Shown: positions 37,047 through 47,700, numbered from the stretch's first letter. The stretch is 64,000 nucleotides of DNA from Oscillatoriaceae cyanobacterium Prado104 (GCA_025454405.1 JALOON010000023.1:62001-126000); one strand, 5' to 3'. Numbers and translations: made by a program. The notes: generated by a model from the sequence alone, not told the origin.

Positions 37047-37378
37047 TTGACATACCTCCTCGTCCTAAAGTCCGAGGATTCCTTGACGCTTCAGGTGCAA
37101 CTTGCTACCTGTGATGATAGTCTTACAGTCGCTCCACGTCAGCGTTGAGAGTCAGGCGATGCCCATCCAAGACTGAGAGTATGGTATCAGAAAGCGGTGC
37201 TGGAAGCAGGGGGTTTTCGACCCTATTTTCTGATAACCCTGAGTTTCAGGTGTCGGGTACTGCGGGCGATCGATCGCTCTTGACTGTTCGGACTCTGCTG
37301 TTTGCCCTCGCAGCGTGGCATTCAGATCGAGCTGCTGTATTTTCCACGCCCTTCAGTTTACCAACCTCTGAACCGTGA
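37047..37378 (-). mobile_element. IS200/IS605-family right-end remnant with tnpB tail
   Basis: On the minus strand the segment reads VENTAARSECHAARANSRVR then TVK...PAVPDT and a stop (about 37345-37245), the usual extreme C-terminus of cyanobacterial TnpB. It continues through a spacer to the right-end hairpin CCTCGGACTTTAGGACGAGG (37057-37076) and GTATGTCAA (37047-37055). The rest of tnpB is absent. The noncoding part corresponds to an omega-RNA-like region. Confidence 0.75.
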
Positions 37379-37419
37379 ATATATATTACTAGCGTTAAGA
37401 ATTGCTACACAGAATTACT

Positions 37420-37580
37420 CAGGGGTGTGCCAGAGTGGGAGAGGGGGGAGGGGGAGAGTGGGAGAAATGGAGAATTCCCAATTCCCAATTCCCAATTCCC
37501 AACTGTCAACTGTCAACTTTTCCTTCTTCCTTCTTCCTTCTTCCTTCTTCCTTCAACTGTCAACTGTCAAAAGATATCCT
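37420..37580. repeat. Low-complexity tracts
   Basis: GTGGGAGAGGGGGGAGGGGG (about 37434-37462), CCCAATTCCCAATTCCC (37474-37500), TTCCTTCTTCCTTCTTCC (37520-37552) and CAACTGTCAACTGTCAA follow each other. They separate the IS remnant from the TM2 gene. Confidence 0.8.
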
Positions 37581-37669
37581 GAGGTCAAACCGTTCAAACA
37601 TCAAATAGAAAGTACAAAATGTATAGAGTAACTCCAATACATGGAATAACCAAGCAGGACGGGCATAAA

Positions 37670-38149
37670 ATGAGCAATTTGGGTGTTAGTTACCTTTTAT
37701 GGGCGGCTTGTTTTTTTGGCCCCTTCGGACTCCACCGCCTTTATAACGGAAAAATAGGCACGGGTTTGCTGTGGCTGTTTACTTTTGGTTTGTGCGGGTT
37801 CGGGCAACTGTTGGATTTGCTGTTGCTGCCGAACATGGTGGAGGAACACAACGCTAACCTGAGGAGCAAACTCGGGGTATCTCCGGCGGGCGTACCCCTG
37901 TATCCGATCGGCGGGGCGATTTCTGCGCCTTACATCAAGCAAACTCCCGAACAGTTGGGGGTGAAACTTTTGAAGGCAGCTTATACCAAGAACGGCAGAT
38001 TATCCGTCACTCAGGGGGTGATGGCAACGGGCGCTAGCTTTGCAGAAGTGGAAGAGGCTTTTACAGCAATGCTCAAAACCGGTTATGTCAGCATCGAGAA
38101 CGACCCCGTAACCGGCGTTGTCATGTATCATTTTCACGAACTATCTTAG
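37670..38149 (+). CDS. TM2-domain membrane protein
   Basis: I start at ATG 37670 ([19 protein letters not shown]), giving 159 aa; the in-frame ATG at 37619 lacks family support. The TM2 domain (two membrane helices with [20 protein letters not shown] and a turn) occupies about residues 5-65. A soluble C-terminal domain ([20 protein letters not shown]...) resembles a small winged-helix-like module. TM2 proteins have no settled function. Stands alone. Confidence 0.8.
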   Translation: MSNLGVSYLLWAACFFGPFGLHRLYNGKIGTGLLWLFTFGLCGFGQLLDLLLLPNMVEEHNANLRSKLGVSPAGVPLYPIGGAISAPYIKQTPEQLGVKLLKAAYTKNGRLSVTQGVMATGASFAEVEEAFTAMLKTGYVSIENDPVTGVVMYHFHELS

Positions 38150-38331
38150 ATTGGGGGAGGCTGGCAGGAGGCAATCGGTGCAGGAAGTTCGATCGCGGGC
38201 TGCTGAAAATTGATGCCCGAGGGCGATCGAGAAATTTTGAAATGGGTTATGGCGGTCGATCGAGCAAGCCGTGCGAGCAAAATCGGTTAGAATATTTGTT
38301 TGTCACAAAACGCGGAAACAATTTTACTGTC

Positions 38332-38505
38332 ATGGCAGCCCCTAAGAAGAAAACCTCTAAATCTAAAAAGAATATGCGCAAAGCCACCTGGAAGCGCCAA
38401 GCAGCGACGGCAGCTCAAAAAGCCCTGTCCCTGGGCAAATCAGTTTTGACTGGACGTTCCAACAGTTTTGTGTATCCGGGCAATGAAGAAGAAGAAGAAG
38501 AATAG
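38332..38505 (+). CDS. rpmF: 50S ribosomal protein L32
   Basis: The 57 aa protein starts [20 protein letters not shown] at 38332 and continues with [20 protein letters not shown] and an acidic run of Glu at the end. This is the cyanobacterial/plastid form of L32, lacking the zinc-binding Cys pairs of some bacteria. The upstream open extension to 38242 is not part of the protein. Confidence 0.95.
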   Translation: MAAPKKKTSKSKKNMRKATWKRQAATAAQKALSLGKSVLTGRSNSFVYPGNEEEEEE

Positions 38506-38595
38506 CGGGATTTAAAGTTAGAAATTGGCATTCCCGATCTTTTGCTTAATACTCATGCACTCGATCGCCCCAGCTTCGGACGATCGATTGATGGT

Positions 38596-38630
38596 CTTGA
38601 GAGGCCGACACTGACAGCCCGCCTCTCAAG
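38596..38630. terminator. Hairpin between convergent rpmF and queA
   Basis: CTTGAGAGGC and GCCTCTCAAG form a 10-bp stem with a 15-nt loop between two convergent genes, where a bidirectional stop is expected. No T-run follows, so it is a likely but not classical terminator. Confidence 0.5.
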
Positions 38631-38662
38631 CATTTATCGATCGCTGCACCCAACATAAATTA

Positions 38663-39805
38663 CTAGATTTTTGCCTCGGGCATAACCAGCATCGCATCGC
38701 CAAAAGAATAGAAGCGGTACTGCAATTCCATCGCCTCGCGATACAGTTCTAACATCCGCAGCCGCCCGATCGCAGCACTTACCAACATCAGCAAAGTAGA
38801 GCGCGGCAAGTGAAAATTGGTAATCATTCCGTCTACTACCCGCCACTTGTAGCCCGGATAAATAAACAGATTTGTCTGCCCGCAAAAAGGCTGCAAGGGA
38901 AAATCGCCCGCATCCGCCTGGGCCATCGCCGCCGCTCCTTCTAAAGCCCGGATGGCAGTGGAACCCACGGCAATTACCCGCCCGCCTCTAGCTTTGGTTT
39001 CGCGGATTTTTTCGACGGTGGCCTCGGTTACTTCCATCCATTCCCCGTGCATTTTGTGAGTTGTCACGTCTGCCACCTCTACCGGGCGAAACGTCCCTAC
39101 CCCGACGTGCAGGGTGATAAAAGTTGTTTCAATTCCCTGCTGGTGCAAGCGTTCAAATAACTCTTCAGTGAAGTGCAAGCCGGCCGTGGGAGCTGCAATC
39201 GCCCCCAGTTTTTCGGCGTAAATTGTCTGGTATTGTTCCGGCTCAGCTTGGGATTCGCCGATGTAGGGCGGCAGGGGTACGTGTCCGTAGGCTTCCAAGA
39301 GTGGCAGTAGGGACATCTGGGGAGGCAAGTCAAACTCGAGCAGCCGTCCCCCCGTTGCCTCATCTCTGGCTACAACCGTGGCAGCCAGCCGATCGAGTAT
39401 GCTGCCATCGGGCGCGCAGCAACAAGAAGCTGGGGGTTCGCCGCAATCGGGTTCGATCGGCTCAAACTCTATTTTCGCGCCCAATTTCAAGCGTTTTCCT
39501 GGTTTAACCAAAGCCAGCCAGCAGTTGTGCTGCTGTTCTTCCATCAACAAGATCTCCACAGCCGGGCCGTTGGGCTTGCGGCCTTTGAGCCTTGCCGGGA
39601 TGACGCGGGTGTTGTTCATTACCAACAAGTCTCCCGGTAACAGCAAATCGGCCAAATCTCGGAAGATCCGGTGTTGGTGGCTGTTGGGAGAGTCTACAAC
39701 CAGCAAGCGAGAACTGTCTCTCGGTACTGCAGGATTTTGGGCAATGCACGCGGGAGGAAGTTCGTAATTGTAGCTGTCCAAAGACAAGTCAAGTTCTTCT
39801 GTCAT
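38663..39805 (-). CDS. queA: S-adenosylmethionine:tRNA ribosyltransferase-isomerase
   Basis: QueA transfers the ribosyl part of SAM to preQ1 in tRNA to make epoxyqueuosine. The 380 aa protein starts [20 protein letters not shown] and carries [53 protein letters not shown] and [20 protein letters not shown], all family motifs. Length is slightly above the bacterial average because of an insert after [11 protein letters not shown] ([15 protein letters not shown]), common in cyanobacteria. Confidence 0.96.
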   Translation of the reverse strand: MTEELDLSLDSYNYELPPACIAQNPAVPRDSSRLLVVDSPNSHQHRIFRDLADLLLPGDLLVMNNTRVIPARLKGRKPNGPAVEILLMEEQQHNCWLALVKPGKRLKLGAKIEFEPIEPDCGEPPASCCCAPDGSILDRLAATVVARDEATGGRLLEFDLPPQMSLLPLLEAYGHVPLPPYIGESQAEPEQYQTIYAEKLGAIAAPTAGLHFTEELFERLHQQGIETTFITLHVGVGTFRPVEVADVTTHKMHGEWMEVTEATVEKIRETKARGGRVIAVGSTAIRALEGAAAMAQADAGDFPLQPFCGQTNLFIYPGYKWRVVDGMITNFHLPRSTLLMLVSAAIGRLRMLELYREAMELQYRFYSFGDAMLVMPEAKI

Positions 39806-40076
39806 CGGGTCAATTCCTGTGAAATTAAATTTTTAAGACTGGGATGTCAAATACTGCCATCTGAGAGTTTGGGATCGTTTAGTATACCCAGAGTATCCAC
39901 CTCGGACTGGGGTATCTCCAGGAAAAGAAAACACGCCTTCAGGCTTCGCATTTTAGTTAAATAGGTAACAAATTGGGTAAAACCCCCCATCCAAAGTCGG
40001 GTGCTTTTCCCCTTGTAGGCGCAGGTAGTGCCCGCGAATATAGAGGTATAGCGTCTGCTTTGGTGGAAAGATAGTT

Positions 40077-40466
40077 ATGGAATACCTCTACTACATCGCA
40101 AATACTAGCCTCACTCTGAGAGTCGTGGATTACCTGCGCTCGGCTAGTCATCTTCCTTTGCAATTTATCACTGTGATCCACCAAATTGACGGTTGGGTGG
40201 TCAAGGTGAAAATGAGTCAATACTTGACTCCTAAGATGCACGGAGATTTTCGAGCTTTTATGAACGAGCTCGGGATTCCTTACGATGCTGAGATTCGGTT
40301 GCAAATGGCACTTTGGAGTTTGGAAACGGGACAGTCGCCGTTAAGCGTGATGCGCCGCTACCAGGTGGCTGTGGTTTGTCACGGAATTCCCGATCGCAAG
40401 GAAATTGAAGCGTTTCGCCAGCAATTTGTCAAGGGCTTGGGTTATTGCCCGGAAACTTTGGCTTAG
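40077..40466 (+). CDS. Conserved cyanobacterial protein of unknown function
   Basis: The 129 aa product begins MEYLYYIANTSLTLRVVDYL and has no membrane segment, signal or catalytic motif that I recognise. The C-terminal half is helical (YDAEIRLQMALWSLETGQSP, IEAFRQQFVKGLGYCPETL). Codon use is like the neighbours and a clear ATG is present. It is flanked by noncoding DNA on the left and the yraN/pentapeptide locus on the right. Confidence 0.7.
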   Translation: MEYLYYIANTSLTLRVVDYLRSASHLPLQFITVIHQIDGWVVKVKMSQYLTPKMHGDFRAFMNELGIPYDAEIRLQMALWSLETGQSPLSVMRRYQVAVVCHGIPDRKEIEAFRQQFVKGLGYCPETLA

Positions 40467-40540
40467 GCTAATTAACAATGAAAAATTATTTAATTAGCCT
40501 TGATTGGCGGCGGGGCGCTGCGATTTTTCACTTGATGTTT

Positions 40541-41140
40541 CTAACTGGTAAAAGCCGATCGAATGTATTCTTGCAGGGCGAGACAGTACCTGACTGCAAG
40601 TGCTGGTTGAGAGTTGACTGCGGTTGATGGCAATTTTGACTGAGTTTTCAACCGCAATGGTTCGCACCTGACGAGGGCAACATCAAACCGACATGGATGA
40701 TTTGCTAAATCCGGGCGATTGCTTAAAAATATTTCGGCTGTTTGCCAAAGTTTTGTTTGTTTGGCTATAGTAACAGCTAACTTTCCGCCTGCATCCCAAT
40801 TGCCCCGACTGCGAGTTTTGACCTCTACAAATGCGAGTGTTGGCAGTGGGACACGGGAACTTAATAATTGAGAATTTGCTGGGGAATTTTCTTTACCTCC
40901 TGTGATTTCGCTTGCTGCATCTGTGCCGAGGGCGATGATGTCAATTTCTCCCCAGCGGCAGTGCCACTGCCGGTGCAGGATTTCCCAACCTTGTTGCTGC
41001 AACCACTCGGCGACTAAGTTTTCTCCTAAAGTGCCGATGTCCCGCGTATTGGGGGATGTGGGGGAATTGCAGCCAGCATCGAACTGTGCGCGATCGCGCT
41101 TTCTGGTAGAATTCAATTTTGAACTTTCACGGCTTGGCAT
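40541..41140 (-). CDS. YraN/UPF0102 endonuclease-like protein
   Basis: The 199 aa protein has the UPF0102 core: [30 protein letters not shown] (catalytic-type D in GEID) and [10 protein letters not shown] (the E-x-K part of a PD-(D/E)XK fold). YraN-like proteins are suspected Holliday-junction or DNA-repair nucleases. An unusual N-terminal extension of about 38 residues precedes the core; it may be mis-started. ATG 41140 is only 10 bp from the divergent pentapeptide start, so its promoter would overlap the other gene. Confidence 0.85.
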   Translation of the reverse strand: MPSRESSKLNSTRKRDRAQFDAGCNSPTSPNTRDIGTLGENLVAEWLQQQGWEILHRQWHCRWGEIDIIALGTDAASEITGGKENSPANSQLLSSRVPLPTLAFVEVKTRSRGNWDAGGKLAVTIAKQTKLWQTAEIFLSNRPDLANHPCRFDVALVRCEPLRLKTQSKLPSTAVNSQPALAVRYCLALQEYIRSAFTS

Positions 41141-41150
41141 TAGCTCTAAT

Positions 41151-41666
41151 ATGATGAATTCTCGAATTCGCAAACATATTTTTACTTGGTCGATCGCTCT
41201 TGTTTTTATTGTAGCAGTTGCTGCCGGGGCGATCGGGATTTATCCCTCGCCTGCTCGGGCTCTTGATTATAACAAAGAAGCTTTAGTCGGTGTAGATTTT
41301 TCCGGGCGGGTGCTTACTGGCGACAGTTTTACTAAGGCTAATCTCCGCAGCAGTAATTTTACCGATGCAGATTTGCGGGGCGTGAGTTTTTTTGCCGCCA
41401 ATATGGAAGAAGTCAATTTGTCTGGGGCTAATCTGGGCGGTGCTACTTTGGATTTGGCCCGTTTGGTGAGAGCTAATTTAACGAATGCCGTGCTTGAGGG
41501 GGCTTTTGCTTACAATACTAAGTTTGAAGGTGCTGTAATTGACGGTGCTGATTTTACCGACGTGCTGCTGCGAGATGATATGCAGGAAAAACTTTGCAAG
41601 GTGGCAAAAGGTACTAATCCGGTAACTGGCAGAAATACTCGCGATACGCTGTTTTGCGATTATTAA
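41151..41666 (+). CDS. Thylakoid-lumen-type pentapeptide-repeat protein
   Basis: Starting at ATG 41151 ([20 protein letters not shown]) the 171 aa product has a signal peptide ending near ARA and about 16 A(D/N)LxX pentapeptides ([36 protein letters not shown]). A C-terminal Cys pair follows (KLCKVAKG...TLFCDY). This is the layout of lumenal pentapeptide proteins such as the Arabidopsis TL15/TL17-type proteins. Disulfide formation in the lumen is likely. The upstream frame to 40902 overlaps yraN and is rejected. Confidence 0.88.
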   Translation: MMNSRIRKHIFTWSIALVFIVAVAAGAIGIYPSPARALDYNKEALVGVDFSGRVLTGDSFTKANLRSSNFTDADLRGVSFFAANMEEVNLSGANLGGATLDLARLVRANLTNAVLEGAFAYNTKFEGAVIDGADFTDVLLRDDMQEKLCKVAKGTNPVTGRNTRDTLFCDY

Positions 41667-41840
41667 AAACAAATTAGACCTCCCAGCACTCGATCGCGAT
41701 CGGTGGGGGAGGGCGTACTATTTGGACATGAAATTTGCAAGTTTGAAGCATAATTTTTCGCCCAAATAGTACGCTCTTACATCGGATATAAAAGCTTGAG
41801 ATTCTTTTTACCAGATGTCTGATAGGCAACAGGGCGATCG

Positions 41841-42230
41841 CTACACTGTTGCTGGCGCGTCAGGTGCTAATATTTCAGTTTTTATTTCTGTTGTTTTTGC
41901 GTGAAAGTTTTCTGCTTTGCGAACGCTAAAACTGCCGTACAAAATTGTGATTTCAAAGATGTCTGTATGAATTAAAGCGGCTTTGCGGTGCGCGTCTTCA
42001 CCCAAATGAATGCCAATTAAATCGGCTTCTAAATCGTCTACATCTTCAGGATGGAAAACTTCCCAACGGATGTTTCGGCAGTCGTGAAATACTATGGTAT
42101 AAGGCGAGCGATCGCCCGCAGGATCGTAAATACATTCAAATGAAATTTCATTGCCCCACAAAGAGACATTGACCTTTGTCACCAGGGATGTGAGTCCACC
42201 TAAATTAAGCAATTCGGAATCATCCGGCAT
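41841..42230 (-). CDS. Conserved hypothetical, tandem paralogue 2
   Basis: The 129 aa product begins MPDDSELLNLGGLTSLVTKV and contains WGNEISFECIYDPAGDRSPY and KAALIHTDIFEITILYGSFS. The gene lies 15 bp downstream of a paralogue and shares about 45 percent identity by eye. No membrane segment or catalytic motif is apparent; a beta-rich fold is likely. Function is unknown. Confidence 0.75.
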   Translation of the reverse strand: MPDDSELLNLGGLTSLVTKVNVSLWGNEISFECIYDPAGDRSPYTIVFHDCRNIRWEVFHPEDVDDLEADLIGIHLGEDAHRKAALIHTDIFEITILYGSFSVRKAENFHAKTTEIKTEILAPDAPATV

Positions 42231-42245
42231 ATTAATTCCTCATTA

Positions 42246-42641
42246 TTACAAAACTGCTTGCGGTTGGGATACCAAAACCTCTGTTGCTAAATCGGCTTTT
42301 TCAAAATTTACTTGTTCTTCCTTATGAATGCTGAAACTGCCGTACAAAATTGAAATTTCAAAAATGTCTGTGGTAATCACAGCAGGCTTGCGGTGTTCCG
42401 GTTCGCCCAAAGAAATGCCGAAAAATTCGGCTTCAATTTCGCCGACTTCTTCTTCATCGTGTACAGTCCACCCGATCTCGCGACAGTCTTTGAATGACAG
42501 CACGTAAGGCAATCTTTCTTCAGGATTGTAGACGCATTCGATCGCTACTTCGTTTCCCCAGGCAGATACTTTAACATTGGTAATTAAAGATGTCAAACCA
42601 CCCAATCCTAGCAAATTATAGTCATCCTTCCAATCGCTCAT
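42246..42641 (-). CDS. Conserved hypothetical, tandem paralogue 1
   Basis: The 131 aa product begins MSDWKDDYNLLGLGGLTSLI and contains WGNEVAIECVYNPEERLPYV and KPAVITTDIFEISILYGSFS. It is the upstream member of the pair. The central DxEAxxxGIxLGExxHRK segment is shared with the second copy. Its function is unknown. Confidence 0.75.
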   Translation of the reverse strand: MSDWKDDYNLLGLGGLTSLITNVKVSAWGNEVAIECVYNPEERLPYVLSFKDCREIGWTVHDEEEVGEIEAEFFGISLGEPEHRKPAVITTDIFEISILYGSFSIHKEEQVNFEKADLATEVLVSQPQAVL

Positions 42642-42746
42642 TTAATTTTTCTCCTGTATATCGAATCTGATGGCTGCGATCGAATATCGCTAAAAACCCG
42701 GTTTCTCAACTCAGGTGCGATCGAGACTGTCTTTTTCCCATGCAAA

Positions 42747-43197
42747 TTATTTAGGGGGTTGAGAAGGTGCGGGACTGACTATCAGCAATTGATCGCCGGA
42801 TTGACTTTGTTGGACGGCAATTACTGGCGGGCGTGCTTTCGGGTCTTTTTGTTGTTCTTGAGTTAAAGCGGGAAACAGATAAATCCAGCTACCCCTATTT
42901 AAAAGTAGCCGCCAAACTCTCGGTTGTTTGGGGTTATTTGTATCAGTATAATCTCTTTTGCTCAAATCTTCAAATAGACCCGTATCGCCGATCGCCCTAA
43001 ATCCTTTGAGGGGTACTCGATCTGTTGGATCGTCGAGTTTTCAGCCTAAAGCAATGTTGTCTTGTTTGGCGATTAAGGCAACGGCGGGTAAAGACGAATT
43101 TTCCCCGGCATCGCGTCGGGCATCGGCAATACCTTGGTGGTAAGCTGACCAAAACAAAACGAGCAATAGCCAACCGACGATGATAATTTCGTCCACG
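42747..43197 (-). pseudogene. Single-pass membrane protein gene with internal TGA
   Basis: The minus-strand frame from GTG 43197 reads VDEIIIVGWLLLVLFWSAYH (membrane segment) and continues to DNIALG. It then meets an in-frame TGA at about 43038-43040 and continues without frame change as KLDDPTDRVPLKGFRAIGDT through RVWRLLLNRGSWIYLF to the stop at 42747. A family-like reading across the stop indicates a point nonsense mutation. The product is not recognised. The gene may be cut at its 5' end near the divergent fragment at 43170. Confidence 0.55.
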
Positions 43198-43556
43198 AGC
43201 GATCGCAGCAATCTTATCGAGTTAAATCGATTGATATTAAATCGCTGCCAAGATTTGAGAAAGCAGTGTTTCCCAATAATGCGGTGGTTTATCGAACTAA
43301 TGGGGGGCAGTTTATTCGGGGCGAACTCCCCCCAGCTACAAGGACTCAAGCGCAATGGAACGGTATTCCCATCAGTGCTTTTCGTCTGATAGATGCTGTT
43401 AAAGGTCAAGCTGAGGTGAAATTGGGGCCGCCTGCGGTGAATCGGGGGCAATTGCGGGGGATTTTGGGAGTTGCAAAAGACAGGCAATTTGTGGTTGATG
43501 AAATGCAATTCGATCTGCAGAAAAAGACGATGACTATTTTAGTAACTCCGTATTGA
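43170..43556 (+). pseudogene. 5'-truncated gene fragment, unknown
   Basis: An open frame without ATG (GTG possible at 43266) reads DIKSLPRFEKAVFPNNAVVY and PPAVNRGQLRGILGVAKDR, ending TMTILVTPY. The residues after 43266 look like real protein, but no start with a ribosome binding site is evident. The region where it meets the divergent pseudogene looks rearranged. Could be a short real gene from GTG 43266 (96 aa). Confidence 0.45.
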
Positions 43557-43560
43557 TTCT

Positions 43561-43790
43561 GTCGGGGTTTAAACCTTTGCATCATCGCAAAAGTCCGTCG
43601 GGGGTTTAAACCCCCGCCTCATAGCGAAAGTCGGTTAAAAACCGACTGGCGAACCTCGGTTAAGTTATTGGTAATAGCAGTCCTCTTCAGAGGACTTTCG
43701 CTATGAGGCAGGGAATTAATTCCCTGCCGGACTGTGGCAACAGATGCAAGATATTCAGTCGCAATAAACTTATTCTCAAAGCCCGATCGC
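43561..43790. repeat. Compound palindromic repeats
   Basis: Several stems lie side by side: GGGGGTTTAAACCCCC (43598-43613), GTCGGTTAAAAACCGAC (43631-43648), GTCCTCTTCAGAGGAC (43680-43695) and GGCAGGGAATTAATTCCCTGCC (43704-43725). A CGCTATGAGGC motif appears in both orientations. No gene is seen. Confidence 0.75.
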
Positions 43791-43842
43791 TCCCACCTCG
43801 TTTATACTACAATGAAAATCCATACAATATTTACCAAAGCCG

Positions 43843-44307
43843 ATGGAAACTCTTAATATCAAAGCAGAAGCCCGCAGCTTAATTGATAAGTTGCCTGACA
43901 ACATTACCTGGTCTGACTTGATAGCTGCAATTTATGTCATGCAAACTATGAAATCTGAACCGATCCGAGTGAAAGGCATCAAGCAGGGCAAGACTGTCAA
44001 GCTGTTAGATGAGATAAATATTCCTGACGGATCTGAAATTACCATTGAGGTTCGCGAGTTGCCACAAATCAGTGGGGAAGAAAAGCTAAAAAGAATCAAA
44101 GATTTTTTAGCGTCTTTGTCAGAGGAAGATAAAGAGCAATGGAGAAAAATCGGAGAATTTCTGGAGAACGATCGCACAACCAATATAAAATCATCGTTGT
44201 TGCCTAAAAAACAGCGCCGTCCCCCGCTGTTTGGGAGCGATCGCGAGGTGATTACCATAGGTGATAACTTTGACGAACCGTTAGAAGATTTTCAGGATTA
44301 TATGTAA
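43843..44307 (+). CDS. Antitoxin-like protein of a PIN-type toxin pair
   Basis: The 154 aa protein begins METLNIKAEARSLIDKLPDN and carries ITWSDLIAAIYVMQTMKS, a motif common in small cyanobacterial antitoxins, and a middle segment VKLLDEINIPDGSEITIEVR like AbrB/DUF104-type strands. It overlaps the next gene by one base (TAATG), as in VapBC operons. It is likely to bind and neutralise the PIN nuclease and to repress its own promoter. The length is larger than usual (80-100 aa), so the C-terminal half (HR-rich LPKKQRRPPLFGSDREVITI) may be a second domain. Confidence 0.75.
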   Translation: METLNIKAEARSLIDKLPDNITWSDLIAAIYVMQTMKSEPIRVKGIKQGKTVKLLDEINIPDGSEITIEVRELPQISGEEKLKRIKDFLASLSEEDKEQWRKIGEFLENDRTTNIKSSLLPKKQRRPPLFGSDREVITIGDNFDEPLEDFQDYM

Positions 44308-44693
44308 TGAGACTTCTGTTAGATACTCATACCTTAATTTGGTTTTTTGCAGGCGATTCTCAACTTAGCAGCATTGCGCGGATTCTCATTGAGGATGAAG
44401 ATAATAATAAACTGGTCAGTGTAGCAAGTATCTGGGAAATGGCAATTAAGAACAGTAAAGGTAGTCTGACTTTTGATTTGCCTTTTCAAGCATATATTGA
44501 CCAAAAGCTTAGTTTGGAAGACTTTAATCTTCTGAATATCGATTTAGACCATCTCAATGCGATCGTGACGATGCCTTTTCATCATAAAGATCCGTTCGAT
44601 CGCTTGCTTATCGCACAAGCAATGGTGGAAAGGATACCTATATTGAGTAAAGATTCTGCGTTTGATGCCTATTCTATTAATCGAATTTGGTGA
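44307..44693 (+). CDS. PIN-domain ribonuclease toxin (VapC-like)
   Basis: The 128 aa protein begins MRLLLDTHTLIWFFAGDSQL, with the first PIN acid in LLDTH. SIWEMAIKNSKG carries the conserved Glu and HHKDPFDRLLIAQAM the later Asp residues. This is the PIN subfamily that cleaves RNA with metal ions. The stop of the antitoxin overlaps its ATG by one base (TAATG). A TPR-CHAT gene starts 12 bp after its stop, so the three may share one transcript. Confidence 0.9.
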   Translation: MRLLLDTHTLIWFFAGDSQLSSIARILIEDEDNNKLVSVASIWEMAIKNSKGSLTFDLPFQAYIDQKLSLEDFNLLNIDLDHLNAIVTMPFHHKDPFDRLLIAQAMVERIPILSKDSAFDAYSINRIW

Positions 44694-44705
44694 ATTCTAA
44701 AAAAG

Positions 44706-47700
44706 ATGAAACGAATTATCAGCAGTGTTTTGGCTTTGAGTGCGTGTCTGACTCCTTTGACTTTAGGGGCGATCGTACAACCCAGTTGGGCGCAAAGTCA
44801 AAATTCACAAAGTCAAGAAGTAGAGAGACTCGTACAGCAAGCAAAGCAACAGGAACAGCAAGGAAAACACAAACAGGCAATCGAAACATGGCAGCAGGTT
44901 TTAGCGATTGCACGACAATTGAAAGATAGACAACGTGAAGCTCTAGCACTCAATGATATTGGTTTTAACTATAACAATATTGGACAACCGCAAGAAGCAT
45001 TAAAATACTATAACCAAGCTTTACCAATTTGGCGGGAAGTGGGCGATCTCAACGCGAAAGCTATTACTTTGAATTATATTGGTGAAGTGTACAACGACAT
45101 TGGACAACCCCAAGAAGCCTTGAAATACTTTAAGCAAGCTTTCGCAATTCTGTGGGCAGTAAACTCTCAGGGGATTGAAGCTCGTACTTTGACTAATATT
45201 GGCACAGTGTATAAGAATATCTCCCAACCGCAAGAAGCATTAAAATACTATAACCAAGCTTTACCAATTTGGCAGCGAGTAGGCGATCGCAACGGGGAAG
45301 CTACTACTTTGAGTAATATTGGTGGAGTGTACCGCAGCATTGGACAACCGCAAGAAGCATTAAAATACTATAACCAAGCTTTACCAATTTGGCGGGCTGT
45401 TGGCGATCGGGCGGCGGAAGCTACTACTTTGAATAACATTGGTTTAGTGTACCACAGCATTGGACAACCGCAAGAAGCATTGAAATACTATAAACAAGTT
45501 TTACCAGTTAGCCGGGAAGTAAGCGATCGCAGGGGGGAAGCTACTACTTTGAATAATATTGGTGGAGTGTACAGCAGCATTGGACAACCGCAAGAAGCAT
45601 TGAAATACTATAACCAAGCTTTACCAATTTGGCAGGAAGTGGGCAATCGCAACGGAGAAGCTAGTACTTTGAATAATATCGGTAATGTCTACCTAATAAT
45701 TTCTCAACCACAAGAAGCATTGAAATACTTTAACCAAGCTTTACCAATTAGCCGGGAAGTGGGCGATCGCGCAGGAGAAGCTACTACTTTGAGTAATATT
45801 GGCGCAGTGTACCACAGCATTGGACAACCGCAAGAAGCATTGAAATACTATAACCAAGCTTTACCAATTAGGCGAGAAGTGGGCGATCGCACGGGAGAAG
45901 CTACTACTTTGAATAATATTGGTGCAGTGTACAACAGCATTGGACAACCACAAGAGGCATTGAAATACTATAACCAAGCTTTGCCAATTATGCGGGAAGT
46001 GGGCGATCGCACGGGAGAAGCTACTACTTTGAATAATATTGGTGCAGTGTACAACAGCATTTCCCAACCACAAGAGGCATTGAAATACTATAACCAAGCT
46101 TTGCCAATTATGCGGGAAGTGGGCAATCGCTCTGAGGAAGCTCGGACTTTGAATAATATCGGTAATGTCTACCTAATAATTTCTCAACCCCAAGAAGCAT
46201 TGAAATACTATAACCAAGCTTTACCAATTCTGCGACAAGTGGGCGATCGTGCGATGGAAGCTACTACTTTGACTAATATTGGTCAAGTGTACAACAGCAT
46301 CTCCCAACCACAAGAAGCATTGAAATACTTGAATCAAGCTTTACCAATTAAGCGGGAAGTGGGCGATCGCGCAGGAGAAGCTGCTACTTTGAATAATATT
46401 GGTGCAGCCTACAACAGCACTTCCCAACCGCAAGAAGCATTGAAATACTTTAACCAAACTTTACCAATTGTGCGGGAAGTGGGCGATCGCGCGATAGAAG
46501 CTGTTGCTTTGAATAACATTGGTGGAGTGTACAGCAGCATTGGACAACCCCAAGAAGCATTGAAATACTATAACCAAGCTTTACCAATTCTGCGACAAGT
46601 GGGCGATCGCGCAGGTGTTGCTACTACTTTGAGTAATATTGGTAAAGTCTACCGAGATACGAAGCAACCAACTCAAGCCATCACCAATTGGGAACAATCC
46701 CTCAATATTACCCTAGAAATACGGAGTGGTTTACAGCGAGAAAATCGCCAAAAGTTTTTAGAAGGTGAAAGAGGAAGCGCAGTTGCACTTGTTGATATCC
46801 TCATCGATCAAAACCAAGCCGATCGCGCTTTCCAATGGATCAACCTCGCCACCACCGCCGATCTTGCCGACTACACCCGCTTAATTGATGCCAAAGTCGC
46901 CAACCCCGAAGCACAAAAAGCCATAGACGAATGGAATCAAAAAAACCAACAACTCCAATCGATCCGCCACCAACTCGAAGACAACTTCTCAGAAAATCTC
47001 TCCCGACAAATGCGCGAATTAGAAGCAGAAGTCAACCGCCAAGCCGAACAAATTTCCCGCAGTTTTCCCGAAGTCGCCGAACTCTTTGAAACCACACCCA
47101 AAGACATCGCCCAACTGAAAGCAAGCATCGCGCCCGGAACAGTTGTCATTCAACCCGTCTTGCTGACAAATATCGAAAATGTCCCCGATACGATCGCCCT
47201 ATTTGTCTTGACAAAAGACAGTTTAAGTGTTAAAAAAATCCCCATAAATCCCGAAGAATTCGACCAACTCCTCACTCAATACCGCAAAGAAGTGCAAGAT
47301 ATTGGTGAAACTAGCTTCACCGTGACGGGTAGCAAACTCTACGAAATCTTGATTCGTCCCGTAGCAGACCAAATAAAAGCTATTTCCCCCAAACAATTGA
47401 GCATCATCGCTACGGGAAAACTGCGCTACATCCCCTTTGAAACGCTGTATGACAAACAAACAGGTGAATTCCTCATCCAGAAATATCCCGTCAACTATCT
47501 CACCCGCATTTCCACCAGGACACTTCCAGATTCAACTTTAAAAAGCGCAGTCTTAGCCTTAGGAAATCCCGTCAATCGTCCGCCCCAAAATCTACCCGGT
47601 TCCGAAGCAGAAGTGAGAACTATCGCTCAATTATTGTCAGGAAGTTCCGCTTATATTGGCAGCGACGCTACCCTCGATCGATTCAAAACCCAAGCGCCGC

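Noticed and set aside
40902-41150. Extension of the pentapeptide ORF
   Set aside because: It overlaps yraN on the other strand; the signal peptide begins at 41151.
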